Source: Anisus vortex
Taxonomy: Eukaryota; Mollusca; Gastropoda; Planorbidae
DNA: 64,000 nt
Assembly: GCA_949126835.1 (NCBI GenBank)
Contig: OX421506.1
Span: 24,823,301 to 24,887,300, forward strand
Direction of reading: 5' to 3'
Shown one piece after another: positions 11,364 to 23,379 of the stretch. Numbering within the stretch: position 1 is the first letter of the stretch; each line of letters begins with the position of its first letter. The position numbers and the translations under genes are program-made. The notes beneath the pieces were generated by a model, which did no database searches, was not told the DNA's origin, and saw only the letters and a program-made list of their open reading frames with translations.

Positions 11364-11654
11364 TTTCCTAGCATTTGAAATTATTACAAACAATGTGAAT
11401 AGTAATTAGTAATTTGGGCACTTGTATAGCGTCATCAATACCGGCACCGAGCAGTCTATATGACGTTCAAATTAGTTCAAAAAACTTTTTTGTGTGTCGA
11501 CCGGCTATAGTCGGACAATAGGGATAGGATCGTGAGTAGGGATGGGGACTTAGAGGAAGAAACAGATATTTTACTTTCTCATATCACTAATTTCTGTAGG
11601 CCTATTGATCGGTTGTTTAAAATAAATGAAGCCATGTCTTTTTCCAATCTAAAT

Positions 11655-11752
11655 TTAGTAGGAGTCGGAGTCGGTGCATTATTTGCCGACTCCGACTCCA
11701 GGTACCCAAATTTCCTCTGACTCCGACTCCTCGACTCCGACTCCACAGCCCT
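11655..11752. repeat. GGAGTCGGAGTC-type repeat end
   Basis: A GAGTCG run, its complement, and the end CTCCACAGCCCTG form a short inverted structure. It resembles the ends of widespread invertebrate DNA elements that begin CAGGGCTGTGGAGTC. Only one plausible terminus is seen. Confidence 0.45.
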
Positions 11753-12137
11753 GTTTATAGATTAGTGGCACAGTAAGTTTTAGACACAATTTTGTTTTTA
11801 TCGGCAAGTGCAGTGGAAATTTGTAGTTTTCCCTTTCTTCTATAGATCAGTGTCTTTCTTCACTTTGATCAAACCAATTTATTAAGAAGGCGCAATCCAT
11901 TCTTTTTATAGATCAGTGATTATAAAAGACACAGCGAATGGTGCGTGATTAAGCTTTCCCAAAAATTTTATTGGTTCTTTTTTCATTCTTAATCTTATTT
12001 CCAAATTTCTTTAGCTGTGTTACGCTGTGTATTATTATTATATACTGTCATTTACTATAATTAATTTTACAGGTATAAAATCTATATCATTTACTTTAAA
12101 AACAGTTGTTACAAACACTAATTAAAATAAACTCTAG

Positions 12138-12241
12138 AAAGTATGTTAAATGTCACCCCCTTAAAAAATGGACACTGGTCCGGACCCTAAGCGAAAAAAA
12201 TTTTGGACTGCTCACCAAAATGAAACGTTTAAGAACCACTG
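12138..12241. mobile_element. Fragment of a hAT element (right end)
   Basis: The sequence ends GTTTAAGAACCACTG, the reverse of the common hAT terminus CAGTGGTTCTTAAAC, followed by TTCTAGAG. The left end is not recognisable and the left-flank octamer matches only about 6 of 8, so this is a truncated copy. Confidence 0.4.
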
Positions 12242-12249
12242 TTCTAGAG

Positions 12250-14610
12250 CAATGTCCTCGTTTCTTGTCTCTTTGCAAAATGTCTGTTAATGACTTTTGC
12301 ATTTAACGATATTTCTTAAAATAGTATCCAATGTCTATTTCCTCTCCAAATAATTTCCCACCATTGCCTTATACTGAAGTGACAACAGAAAATATTACGG
12401 GCGTGACGTGGGTATAACAATTGAAGGTGTGCACTTAATGCCAGTTAGAATCTATCAAAGACTGTAAATAAAAAAAAAAATTACAGGATATGGAGTGGAG
12501 AGTGGTTCTGTTCTGACTAGGGGGTGAAGTGGCTTTAAAGTAAACCTGTCGCATTGAGTGAGTCATATTTTACTTAAGCAAACAAACAAACAAACAATGT
12601 CGTAATACGCCCTAAAATTGTAAAATATTAACTAGATTAACCGACAATTTTAAATAAATAAAATGAATTTCCACTTTAGAAGTCATAATAATAATAATAA
12701 TAATTTTTTCGTAAAGTGATGCCAACAAATATAATCTAAGCACAGAGCACATTTAACATTTAGCAAAAAAACAAGCAAGAACACGTATACAATCTTCGAC
12801 ATCTTTTCATCTCAAGAGACGATGGTACATCAACGTGGGTTGGGATTGCATTTCCTCGTATGGCTAAATAGACCTATGCTCACACTTTTTTCATACGTGC
12901 TCCGTGTTTTCTATTTTTCGTGCTTTTCGCCGAGCACATTTTTCTACTGTCTCTTCCATTCTGCGCTCCTCCAAAAGTTGTATCCCTCTGCGACAGTAGT
13001 GCGCCAGATGAAGTGATCCTCTGCCCCACTTTCACTTAACATAACATACTGAATAAAACAATGTTTTGCATGAAAATAAAAGTGCATTAAAATTGATCAA
13101 ATATATCATAATTGAAATCAGTTTTTTTTTAAACCTTACTTACAGTATTTTTTTGCCATGTTATGATTATGTGATGTATGTTTTTGAAGCTACATTTATT
13201 TTAAATACTACATATTTATATATAAATTTGTCTTATATTTTGATTTTGATAGACGCCACTCAACAATTATGATCAAATATTTAATACTATACTACTATTA
13301 ATGCCACGTGTGCAATGTGTATAAGATGAATCTAAAGTTTGTTTTGGAATTTTTGACAGTTTAAGTTCTGTTTATTGTGCACATATGACACTAATTATCA
13401 TTCTGGTAGTTCCAAACAATTAATTTATAACAGGTTCTATGGCCGCTGTTGATATTTCTGTCAAAAACTAAGTATATGTGTAGATATATAGTGCCACATT
13501 AGGTCTGCTAGTTGTATTGTGAGTTGAAGGGTTGTTGAGTTGATAATGTGCTTTTTCTCGGTTGTTTTAAGTAGTATAGTAGGTAAGAAAGGTGATCCTA
13601 CGTGACGTCTCGGAAGTGGGCGTATACAAGATAGCGGACTCGAAGTTGGCTGATCCAAGATGGCGGCCCCACGTGTTGTTGCACGTGGCACCTTTTATGT
13701 CAGAGCAGAGGCGGGTCAATCAAAATTGATGTCTCCACAGGAAAATTTACGTGGCTTTAAATATTGAAAGTGAGCATGCTGGATGGATGGGGAGATGTTC
13801 AATATAAAAAAGGATTTTTTAAAAATATAAAACGTTTTCTAATCATATTGAAATATTAACATATTATTAAAATATTACTATAGTTTTTTTTTTTTAAAGA
13901 ACAACAAATATTTATTTTTATTATAATATTATATAAATGTACACAAGAAGCTAAGTTTTAAACATTTTTTTTATTGCATGTAGAAAAATTTAAAATATAA
14001 ATTTACGATGATTTAAAAAAATGTACCTGCATTTTCGATAAACATGTCATTATTAAACTTCTGTTTGTTTAAGGTGGCCTATAGTTATAAATAAAAAATG
14101 AAACGGTTTTAACTACTCTCCTTATATTAGAATTATATATAAATAGAAATTAAATATGTTTCACTCTTAAACATACAGTAGTTGTTTTATTTTTTTTGGT
14201 TCCACTGTGCATTTGCATTTATTAATTTTTTTTTCTTCAAAGAATATTTTATTTTCTTACTCCATACTCTTATATTGCATGCTTCTTACATGTAAATTGT
14301 GCATAGTTTAAATATACATAATTGATTTATTAATTGTAAACCCATCACTCAAAAGAAAAGATGCATTTCTATGCTGTATCTTAAAGATGGACAAAGACAA
14401 CTCAGCTCTAACCAAACCCACCAAGTTCGATCTCGGGCTTAACAAGGCAAAATCGAAATACTTGCTATAAAGCTTTAATGGTTTAAAAAAACTATCTTCT
14501 CTATTTCAATTTAAATAGTTGAACACCATTGTATGAAAGATACAATAAATACAACTTTGCACACCCATCCATCGAACCCTATTACACACACAGAATTCTT
14601 GGTTCTTAAG
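12250..14610. other. No gene found; simple repeats and AT-rich sequence
   Basis: 2.4 kb without a supportable gene. It holds a CAAA tetranucleotide run (about 12578-12597), an AAT run (about 12688-12707) and a GC-richer patch (13590-13690) whose frames show no family. A 49-nt minus-strand exon-like stretch near 14030-14080 (TATAG acceptor, GCAG then GTACAT) is too small to call. Confidence 0.5.
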
Positions 14611-14624
14611 TCGGTAAAAGAAAT

Positions 14625-15975
14625 TCTGATTTGACGAATTTTCTCGTGAAAACAATTTCAAGAAATGTTGTCATTGTAAAGTCTGTCTACGGACAATACA
14701 TTGACCACGACAAATTGTACAACGACAATACGTCTACAGACACTATATCGAACGCGACAGTTGATGAACCAGCCTCTTTGTCTACGACATTTTGGGCTAC
14801 CAGACGTTATGTCTACCGCGACACTTCGTCTACCAGACAGTTTGTCTATTGCGCTAAAACTCGTCTACTAACGACTCAAATCAACTGACAGTTGGTGTAA
14901 CGAATTTATGTTTCTACCGCTACAGTGACTTCCGAAAATGTGTTTACTTATGGTTTAGGCCTTCGTTTACACTAATTGTTTTCTACACAATATATTTGTA
15001 TATCTTAGAAAAGGTGCCATTTATGTGCACTGTAGTTTTCAAAATAGCCTATAGTTAATTGAATAAGCCTTTAAAGTTTTGAGATTTTCTTTAAATAAAA
15101 CGGTTCTCGTCAATTTAAATCTATTGCATTGCCTTTCTCCCTCCTTATTAAGGTTTGTGTAAAATATGTAAATCAATCAATAAAATAAGATGGCATTATG
15201 CTGATTTAATAACCTACTAAGATGTAATCATTTTTATTGGTTTTGTATAATATATTATAAGTAAAATATGTATAAGAAAAATACATTCACTTAATGCATA
15301 CCCATCTCTTATCTGATATACGTTTTAATGGTATCAAGTTCATATATTGATGTAGGTTATAAAATATGACCTTTGTAGATTGTTTATCATACCCGAGCTT
15401 AATAGTTAGGCCAATCTAGGAAATAGAAGAATTATTTCTGTTTAGTTACTTACTGACTACCTGGATTTACTTTAGAGCTATTTTATTTTACCCATGCAAT
15501 CGTGTAGGTCGAAGATTTCTAAACGTTGGATTACAATAAAATATGATTTTGAGTTTGCACCAACGTGGGACAGATTTGTAACAGCGATTTGTGTTGAGTG
15601 TAAACACTTTTGTAGTATAAATATTTAGGTTTTTGGAAAAAAAATTTTTAGTTGGATATAAAAATTAGATTGAACCCTGCAATGTAACAAATATTGATAA
15701 GCCAAAGTTTAAAAAAAAAAACGCTAGACTAACTTTATAGACAAAACAAAATTTAGGAGACATAAATTCGCGGGACCAACATTATCCAGTAGTCGAATAA
15801 TCCGCAATAGACGAATTGTTTATTAGACAAAATGTCGCGGTTTACAAAATGTCTTTAGACATGTCGTTAAACGAGTTATTGTGATAGTCGTAATGTCAAT
15901 AGACCGACTTTTTGTGGTCAAATTGTAGACGAAAAGAATGTAGATGAGTTGTCGTAATACCTGATATGTAATACG
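14625..15975. mobile_element. DNA element with long inverted arms built of GTCTA/CGACA motifs
   Basis: The left arm (about 14625-14925) contains many spaced motifs of the form CGACA...GTCTA. The right arm (about 15745-15975) contains the same motifs on the opposite strand. The inner ends of both arms align (GTTGGTGTAACGAATTTATG against GTTGGTCCCGCGAATTTATG when inverted). The 0.8 kb between is AT-rich with no transposase. It is probably a non-autonomous DNA transposon. Exact termini and target duplication could not be fixed. Confidence 0.55.
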
Positions 15976-16979
15976 TGTGAATGTTTGGTGGGCATCTGTT
16001 ACCTAGATAAATGCTACAATGCTTTAAAACCAAATGGATTTACCTGATAAAATGTTATTACAAAATACTTTGTATATATATATAGTTAGTTCTAGATAAG
16101 CTTATATAAAAATTTTAAGTAAATGTACAAATAGACGCTGAAGGTAATTGTCTAAAAAAAAATCTAAACAGATGAACAGACTTTCGACTCTTAGCCAACT
16201 TCAGCAAATCTGTGGAGTTACAACAAAAACATTAAATTAACCTTTATTTATAGATGAAATCATGGGATTATATTCTTATTTTTACATTGGAGAGAAATAA
16301 AAGTAGTAGAAAAAAAGACAATCATAGTGTTATTTTCATAGATATCTTTAAAATCTATACAAAAGAATACTTATACATATTTAGTATATCTATTAATTAT
16401 ACATATTATTTCTTAAAGTTTTAGTAACAAAAAAAATTATAGTGTTACTATTGTCACTGGCAATAAGAAAAGTACATTGTCAAAAGTAAAATTTCTTTTA
16501 AGGGCAATCATTTCGATGTTTGACTTTTAGGCTTATTTCGGTATGATAGATACATAGATACATATCACAATTATTCTTTCAATTTATTTAATATTTCGTT
16601 ACATGTACTTAAGATAAATAACTGTAAACTTTTATTTTATGTGTATTTTTTCAACACATCTTATACCCATGTACTTTAATGTGTTGTGTATAAATTATAA
16701 TAATGTGTTATAAAATCAGTATCATATAATTTTTAATTCGGCACAGCATATGTAATGGTTTTATGCATAGATTGTATCATGTTCTCTTGACAGCTCTTGC
16801 CTACGGTAGGATTACGGCTGCGTTAATTTCGGGTCATTCTGTTGGATTAGTAGAGTGTTTTGTACATGGGTTTTTAGTAAGGGTTCAGCGATTTTGCGAA
16901 CCATGTCAAAAGGGCTTAGCACAATCAGTTCAACCATGTTTAAGACCCACGTGGCTTAACGATATATTCGCTTGTATTA

Positions 16980-16983
<4 letters not shown>
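15976..16983. other. No gene found; AT-rich
   Basis: 1 kb of AT-rich sequence. The plus-strand frame from 16763 (about 80 residues before a TA repeat) has no recognisable domain and I do not call it a gene. Confidence 0.5.

Positions 16984-17022
<39 letters not shown>
16984..17022. repeat. TA dinucleotide microsatellite
   Basis: About 39 bp of uninterrupted TA repeat. Similar shorter runs occur at about 19208 and 38939. Confidence 0.9.
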
Positions 17023-17024
<2 letters not shown>

Positions 17025-17102
17025 CATATATATACATATGCACGAATTTTGGGATATGCTTTTATTTTTAAGTACAAGAATAGCCCGTGTTATAGTAAAG
17101 AC

Positions 17103-17555
17103 AACATAAAATAAATACAATAAATTCAGAAAAGAGATGCAAGGCTCATTACTAAACAAGAGTAACACCAACAGTTAAAACAATAAACCTAGAAACACTA
17201 GAGGACCGAAGGGCTAATAATAAAGTAGTAATAATAAATAAGGCATTACATTCTCATTTGCAAATACAACACACTAACAATCTGTTGCAATGCTCATATA
17301 AACATAGTAAGGTCAAAATACTTTCCTTATCCCTTATACGAGAACAAATGAATATATGTACACTTTCTTCCCGATTGGCATCCGAGCCTCGAATCGGTCG
17401 CTCGAACAAACCAGGGAAACCAGTAACTGAACATAATTAAAACATTTGGTAGACTATCCTCGGACCACGGATAAGCGTAGGACGCAATAATCTTTTTTCA
17501 GTAGGAGCGCCTGTAATGTTTAAGATAAGATAAGGATACAAGAACGGCTCGTCTC
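17103..17555 (+). mobile_element. 5'-truncated CR1/L2-like LINE, 3' end
   Basis: About 450 bp is collinear with the last part of the LINE at 35662-37207. It runs from the coding end (GAGTAACACC..., ACACTAGAGGACCGAAGGGC) through the 3' UTR (ACGCAATAATCTT..., GGAGCG.CTGTAATGT) to a terminal TAAGATAAGATAAGG repeat. The short 3' repeat tail and 5' truncation fit target-primed reverse transcription. No intact frame remains. Confidence 0.75.
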
Positions 17556-18024
17556 ATATGCAGGATGCAAGATTTGCTTTTATAGGATACGGAAGTGGTA
17601 TTTTCGAAAAGTAAGTATCAATTTAGGGTTTGTTTATATTATAGTAATCAACAAATTATGTGTATTGTGTAAGTATTGATTTTCAATTCTTTTATTGCAA
17701 TTGTATACACGACCAAATTTTTTTTTATATATATTTCTTTTTTTGTGTGTGTTTAGGGTACATTATTATGTTTTTATTATTTTATTCAACTTTGGTGATT
17801 TAGAAAAAAATATTGTAATATATTACTTATTTCTTTCTCTCTTATTTTATGACTATTATAACGAGCCAATATATTAAACAATATTAAGAACAAAACGAGG
17901 CTGCAACGTAGCTTACAAAGTCTGCACAATTGTTTTTTTTTAATTGATATATATGTCGTCGTTTCAATTTTTTTAAATATACTTAGCATATTATTACAAG
18001 TTGTAAACAGAAATCATAAGATAC

Positions 18025-18138
18025 CTTTGCATTTTTAAATGAATGGTACCGAAGAAGCCATCTTCCCAATCACTACTTGAAAGCAAATTATTATCAGAGT
18101 CATGCAAACGTCGGACATCAAGGCAGAAGTTTTGCAGC
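18025..18138 (-). CDS. Candidate internal exon, unknown gene
   Basis: A 114-nt stretch is preceded on the minus strand by a very strong polypyrimidine acceptor (a run of T ending TTTTTAG) and followed by a donor (ATGCAAAG then GTATCT). One frame is open throughout (phase 2 in, phase 2 out, 38 codons) and includes LHDSDNNLLSSSDWEDGFFG. A second frame is open almost to the end and would instead give a hydrophobic stretch (MTLIIICFQVVIG) and a stop before the donor. I recognise no family. The phase does not fit as the next exon of the Ig-like gene at 29036 in the first frame but would in the second. Confidence 0.35.
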
Positions 18139-18273
18139 CTAAAAAAAAAAAGTCATATCACTATATTATTATAAAATAACCTACATTCCGTTTGAGAAGG
18201 AACACTGAACATGTACATTCTTGTAAGATTAAAGTAAATAGAAAAAATAACCTGGCTATAACATTTTGCCTAC

Positions 18274-18535
18274 GGCAAGGTGGCCGAGCGGTAGCTATTT
18301 CGTCTTCTCGTATCAAAGGTTCTAGGTTTGAATTCTTGTGAAGGCTGAGATTTGTTCCGTGGTTCGGATGGTCTCCCTGAGCCAAGCTAGCTCTGGTAGC
18401 TCCCTGACTTTTGTTTGAGTCAAGAAAAATACCAGGGCATTGTGCTGGCCATAAAATCCCAAAGTAAGCCATGGCCACAGACAATGGTGAACGCTGCTTC
18501 ACCGGCCCTATGGATCAATTTGGTCCGAAAGGGTT
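18274..18535 (+). mobile_element. tRNA-derived SINE
   Basis: An internal RNA polymerase III promoter is visible: A box GTGGCCGAGCGG at about 18280-18291 and B box GGTTCTAGGTTTGAATTC at 18318-18335. The body runs to TTGGTCCGAAAGGG. Related body sequences (the motif TTGTGCTGGCCA, and the ending TTTGGTCCGA) recur at 57085-57295 and, on the minus strand, at 41215-41458 and 44105-44250. Transcription would come from the internal promoter; movement would need a LINE in trans. Confidence 0.8.
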
Positions 18536-18639
18536 TATTTATTTGTTTGCTTTTATCTTGATTCTCTGGTCCTTGTAAGTTTGTTTACTCTCGTGTGGGT
18601 ATTGGGGACCTGGAAATGATTAGGTGAAAAAATAACCCT

Positions 18640-19160
18640 ACTTTCTAGTACCACTTGCATGTCAAAAAAGGGCGTCTAATAGTATGTTGTAAATAGGGTC
18701 TAACACGGGCACGTACAAAATATCCATTTGGTGTGATGTTCGACACTCGTGTGGAGTTTCTGAACTCCCATCGAGCGCCTCCTCGGGTTGCGGATAGGGA
18801 CATGTTTTTGTTCATTGTTTCTGGTCGCCCTGATCCTGGCATATGCATAAGAATTGTTGCTGTCGAGCTTCTGGCCTAAAAGACTGGCGTAGTGTGTAAA
18901 CCGCCTATACATTCCCATTAAGAATACACCGGCGGGCGAACGCATGGGGGCTTGCCCCCGCAGCGGGTCCGAGATCCATTACACTGCCGAGAGGCCACTG
19001 GTCTCGGTGGGGAGGAAACAATGGACGCTGCAATTCCGTCTCGAGAAACACCAGGTGTCTAAATGCATGTACCTATAGTATAGGATTTGTGCTACAGGGT
19101 GACAGTGCAGGTATATTGGCGATCCACCACGATAATAATCCTTAGAGAAACCGCAGTGAA
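18640..19160 (+). repeat. Dispersed repeat family (copy 1)
   Basis: The part 18890-19160 shares blocks with 44590-44790 in inverse orientation: TTAAGAATACACCGGCGGGC, GTATAGGATTTGTG.TACAGGGTGAC and CCACCACGATAATAATCC. GC content is higher than around it. No coding content is recognised. It may be part of a SINE or a non-autonomous element. Confidence 0.55.
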
Positions 19161-19393
19161 CAATCGCTGTGCGATATATATGATAAATTATATGCGTAAA
19201 CTCAATAATATATATATATATATATATAAACAAACATATAAACAAACTCACGGTAATTATATAGATTGATACTAAAAATGTGTAAAAGGCCTTACCGTCT
19301 CCTGACTTTATCGCGCTGGGCAGAACTGTCAGATTAAACAAAAAGAAAAAAAAATGTTTTGATTGCATGATAATAGTATATCACTATCTTCGC

Positions 19394-19596
19394 CAGGGGC
19401 GAAGCCACAGAAGGGGGGGGGGGCGCTGGAGGGGTCTCAGCCCCCTCCCCCTCTCCATCCCATCCCATGGTATTTTAAAAAATAAATGTTTTATTCAGTT
19501 TTTTGCTTAAATATGTACTAAATTCCCTTAAAAGTTGGTAAATGTTTGTCACCCCTACCCCCCACCAGGGAATTTGATAAACGTTCGTCGCCCCTG
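19394..19596. mobile_element. hAT-like MITE, 203 bp
   Basis: Termini CAGGGGCGAAG and, inverted, CAGGGGCGACG. Flanking octamers ATCTTCGC and ATCTTCAG match at 6 of 8. It contains a G12-type run and CCCCTCCCC. Non-coding. Confidence 0.65.
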
Positions 19597-19604
19597 ATCT
19601 TCAG

Positions 19605-20320
19605 TAATTTGACAGGAGTAAAAAAATAGTATAGTATTAGCCCATTGAATGTGTTTTAGTAACATAATTTTATATTAATAGTAGATGAACGTGTTCTGTT
19701 TTACTAGTGTTCGATAAGGTTAAGGGAATGATAACGTTAAATAAAATTATTTTATATAAATACTGGTGGTTATGCCCGTCTAAATGACGGAGAAACGAAT
19801 GACTACAATGTGTTTTGTTAAAAGTGAAAAAAATACAGGACACTATTACAATGAAAAACTGTACTGAGAAAGTTCCTATCGCGTATTTAGATTTTGTTCT
19901 TTTTTTTATATTGTTTACGGCCTTTTTAATAATAATATTAAATTAACAATAATAATATTAAAAAGAAAAAGAAAACAAACACACAAATACCAAACTAAAA
20001 AAAAGTTAATTATATGCAAAAAGTAGCCATTCCCAAAACACACATAATTTAAAAGTAAGGGAAAACACCGGAAGGACCAAACAACATACAGAAAGGGACA
20101 TCACTCTATATTTTTTAATGGGCTCCAGTCTATAACTTTAACTCATTAGTAAAACAATATTTAAAAAAATAAATTAACGAAATAGGCAATATTTTTCGTA
20201 AACTTAAAATTTCTTTTGGAGGACGTTTCCAATTATACATTTAACATTTTGTGCTTATCATTCAAACGGCCTAGTTGACTATAGAGGACAGACAAATATA
20301 GGCCCTATATATTTCCGGCA
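19605..20320. other. No gene; includes a block repeated at about 31430-31520
   Basis: A block at about 19763-19845 (GGTTATGCCCGTCTAAATGACGG..., TACAATGTGTTTTGTTAAAAG) recurs inverted at 31400-31490. Otherwise AT-rich without a gene. Confidence 0.5.
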
Positions 20321-20858
20321 TTGACAAGTCTTAATAGGGTGTGACCTTTTAAAATGGAAGACATTTCCCGCTATTTTCGTAAACAAAAACCATGCTTTTG
20401 GTGGTGACAATTGATTTCAACCTCGACCGCCAGTTCTAGTCTTTTAGAAATACACAAAGGCTTCAAGATTAGTTAAAAGGAATCCGTTTCTAACATCAAA
20501 AGTGAGTAGGCGATAATTAATACTCAAAGTGTTAGTCGTGTTATGTTAAATTTAGCTAAGTTTATAAAATAAATTATTCAAGGGTTGTGTCCTTGGTTAT
20601 TAAAAAAACACAATGCGTCAATTCATAAAAACTAAAAACTAAAATTATTTTGCATCAAGCAGTTGGTTTGGGACTATATATGAGTGGTTCTTTACGTCTG
20701 ATATTTACAATCCATTGTTTTCTTTGGGCAACATCTTTTGGAAATTAAATAAAATGTAATACCCTTCATATTTTGGTTTCGAATCAAATGATTGAATGGG
20801 ACCGGAAATGTTTTACTATTCGACCTTTTAAGCATGCATAATCGTTAAGACTTGTCAA
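20321..20858. mobile_element. MITE with perfect 14-bp terminal inverted repeats (copy 1)
   Basis: Starts TTGACAAGTCTTAA and ends with its exact reverse complement TTAAGACTTGTCAA, 538 bp in all. Most of the interior aligns with 33124-33722 (shared ATTTTCAACCTCGA, TACTCAAA.TG.TAGTCG, GCAACATCTTTTGGAAAT). There is no coding frame. I could not fix the target duplication, so the superfamily is open. Confidence 0.75.
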
Positions 20859-23370
20859 TTGCCCGGGGTAAAATAAAACAGGCCTCTTTAAGCTACAGAA
20901 AACAAAATGTATTAACTACAATGAACAGGAAGGTATAAGCTACTATTTTACTAAAGACTTTTAGGAAAGTAATTTAAAATAAATCTTGTAATCGAGTAAA
21001 AAATTAACAACTTTTTATTTAACAAAATTCTAAATTGCCCGGTGTTGCTAATAGATTTACAATATTTTTTCTTTAAAGCAATATTAATTGAAAAAATAAT
21101 ATTTGTAAAAATAAAGGTATAGATCTAAATTAATTAACGTTAGAATCGCAACGGGGTCGCCCGTATGGCAGTCCGATACGTCATCCACTTAGCTAACGAA
21201 GACAAATATCCGAAGTGAAATCGTAAAAGTATAATATGAGACAATAAGGTCATATGTCTTTAAATGAACTAATATAATTGGTTAAACACACACACTGCTT
21301 TATGTTTAGGTAACTATATATATTATATTGATTTTTAGTTTCTACTGATTAAGTAAACAATATAGGATATCTTTCTAAAGTGCATGTTTGGGTAGAGCAC
21401 AACTGTCTTAGACTTGAACACAATACATGAGTAAAGATAATATTCAGATGCATTATTATATTCTCATTAAATTGTGTATTCACTATTTCTCACATTCCCA
21501 AATTCACGGGATGTCAAGAATTCAAGTATTCTACAACTAAAATTGTGGCTGAATTCTATAGGCATATAATATCAGCAACTACCTAATTACATAGAGATGA
21601 GGTGAGCGATAGATTGTTAATTTACTAGTTCTTTTTTGTTTCAGAAATTAACCCAAACTTCCCCCGTGGGGGAAGTTGTAGAGGTATAAACCTACCATGT
21701 CTCTCAACGTTTCAAGCAAACTGTCCCTGGACAAAAAGTAATTTCAAATCAGAATAGGAAAGGTAGCAACCATAATGTCAAGGAATAAATCATCTGACTT
21801 ACGATAAGGACGATAACCTTCATGTGCTAGACACACGTGCTCAGCACACTATTTTATGGAAGCGATACTTGGCTATATATTCCAAGCAAACAAGGGGGAT
21901 CAACAGCTTTCAACTGAAATGATTGAATAGTAGCCTACACATCAAATTTCAGAACAGAGTAACCAACGTGGAACTGCTCAGAAAAAGCAACATAGGGAGC
22001 ATAAACTCAAGGCTGAGTGTGAGGCACCTATGGTAAAAAAAAAAAAAGCCATGTCCTTAGAATGGGCGCCAAACATATTCATAGAACAAGGCTGTACGGC
22101 GAAGCAGTACGCCGTTTCGGCGTGTTCGTTGAGGCAACTCCGGTTCTGCGCTGGACAATTTGGCGCGATGGAATACAAAATATCACATCGTTTATAAAAC
22201 GTAACATAATAACTTCATTTGAGAAAAACAATTTTTTTTTGTATACTCAATGAAGGAATAGTAAATCAATATTATAGTTTTAGAATGCACTTCAATGCTA
22301 ATATGGGACTATAACATTTTCATAATCAATTATTTTTTTTAATAAACGATGATACAAACAGTAAAAAAGTGACAGATTTAAACAATGTATTATATATTCA
22401 TCGTCTTGGATGGGAATCTTATTTGGTGTCCACACTTAGAACGCCATATGTGAAAATTACGCGTGCTTCGTTTTTAATATAAAGGATCTGATCCATTGTA
22501 TTTGGCATCGTTGGAAAGAGCCCTCGCTCTCTCTCATAAAAAAAAAAATCTAAATATCATTGGTCTTTAAAAAAGAGAAACTCACCCAAATTTAATGTTT
22601 ACATTATTAGTATTCTATCGGCAAATGTCGTGTAAACAAGCGATGCAATGGACACAATCTCACCATTTAAATGAACGCTACGGGCACGTGACTTGATTAA
22701 ACTAACCCATTAGTCTATGTTTGTTTTGTAAAATTGGCAGCTTCCGTAAAAAGAGGATATATTAATGTCATGTATATTGTTTTTCCAAGAATTGGAACAC
22801 GCAATGTTTATTCTTCTCTCTCTCTCTTTTTTCACTACACACCATATTAGGACGTTTAGTAGGAAAACGAAAGATTCTAGGTAATGTTGGGATTCTGTGT
22901 TGATCTCTAATTCTCAGGGTCTGGGAACGACTCATTATTTAATAGGGGAAGTTCCTATCGTTTTTGCTATGAGTTTTGTAATGATACCATGATTTTCACC
23001 CCTACTGGTAATGGGTCTGTCCCTTGCACCACTCGGATGGTATTTAATGATTTGTTTTGTCTGAAAGACAGAGAGTTTCAAAATATGTTCCTTTGAGAAC
23101 GTTTGTGTTTGCACTATTTTATTCTAACTGTACATAATAGATATATTGTATATATTGAACATATCACCTGAAATAAACTATCAACAACAGTTACACTGAA
23201 GCTTCCTTGTCAAGTTACTATTCTATTGTGTTGTATACATTACTATAAGATTTATCTACTACTCTAATGCCCAAGAAAGGAAATGTTGGAATACAAATAC
23301 TGAGTTTGTGCCCAGGACTATAAGAAGAGTTCGTGTAATACTGAAACATAAATACTAATAATTAAAGTCT
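20859..23370. other. No gene found; scattered repeat pieces
   Basis: 2.5 kb without a supportable gene. A donor-like site at 21800 (TTATC then GTAAGTC, minus strand) follows a stretch that is not open in any frame. A piece at about 22480-22640 resembles 29740-29880 (CGTT.GAAAGAGC..., TTGGTCTTT.AA). A short hairpin CCCCCGTGGGGG lies at 21660. Confidence 0.5.
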
Positions 23371-23379
23371 CCCCTAGGA

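Noticed and set aside
13590..13690. GC-rich patch with a 76-codon minus-strand frame
   Set aside because: No domain, no splice sites and no second copy; cannot be supported as a gene.
18274..18345. A genuine tRNA gene at the SINE head
   Set aside because: A and B boxes are present, but the flanks do not pair into a full cloverleaf, and the same body follows in other copies, as expected of a SINE.
21800..21945. Possible minus-strand exon before a GTAAGTC donor
   Set aside because: Bounded by good-looking splice motifs, but all three frames contain a stop before the donor.
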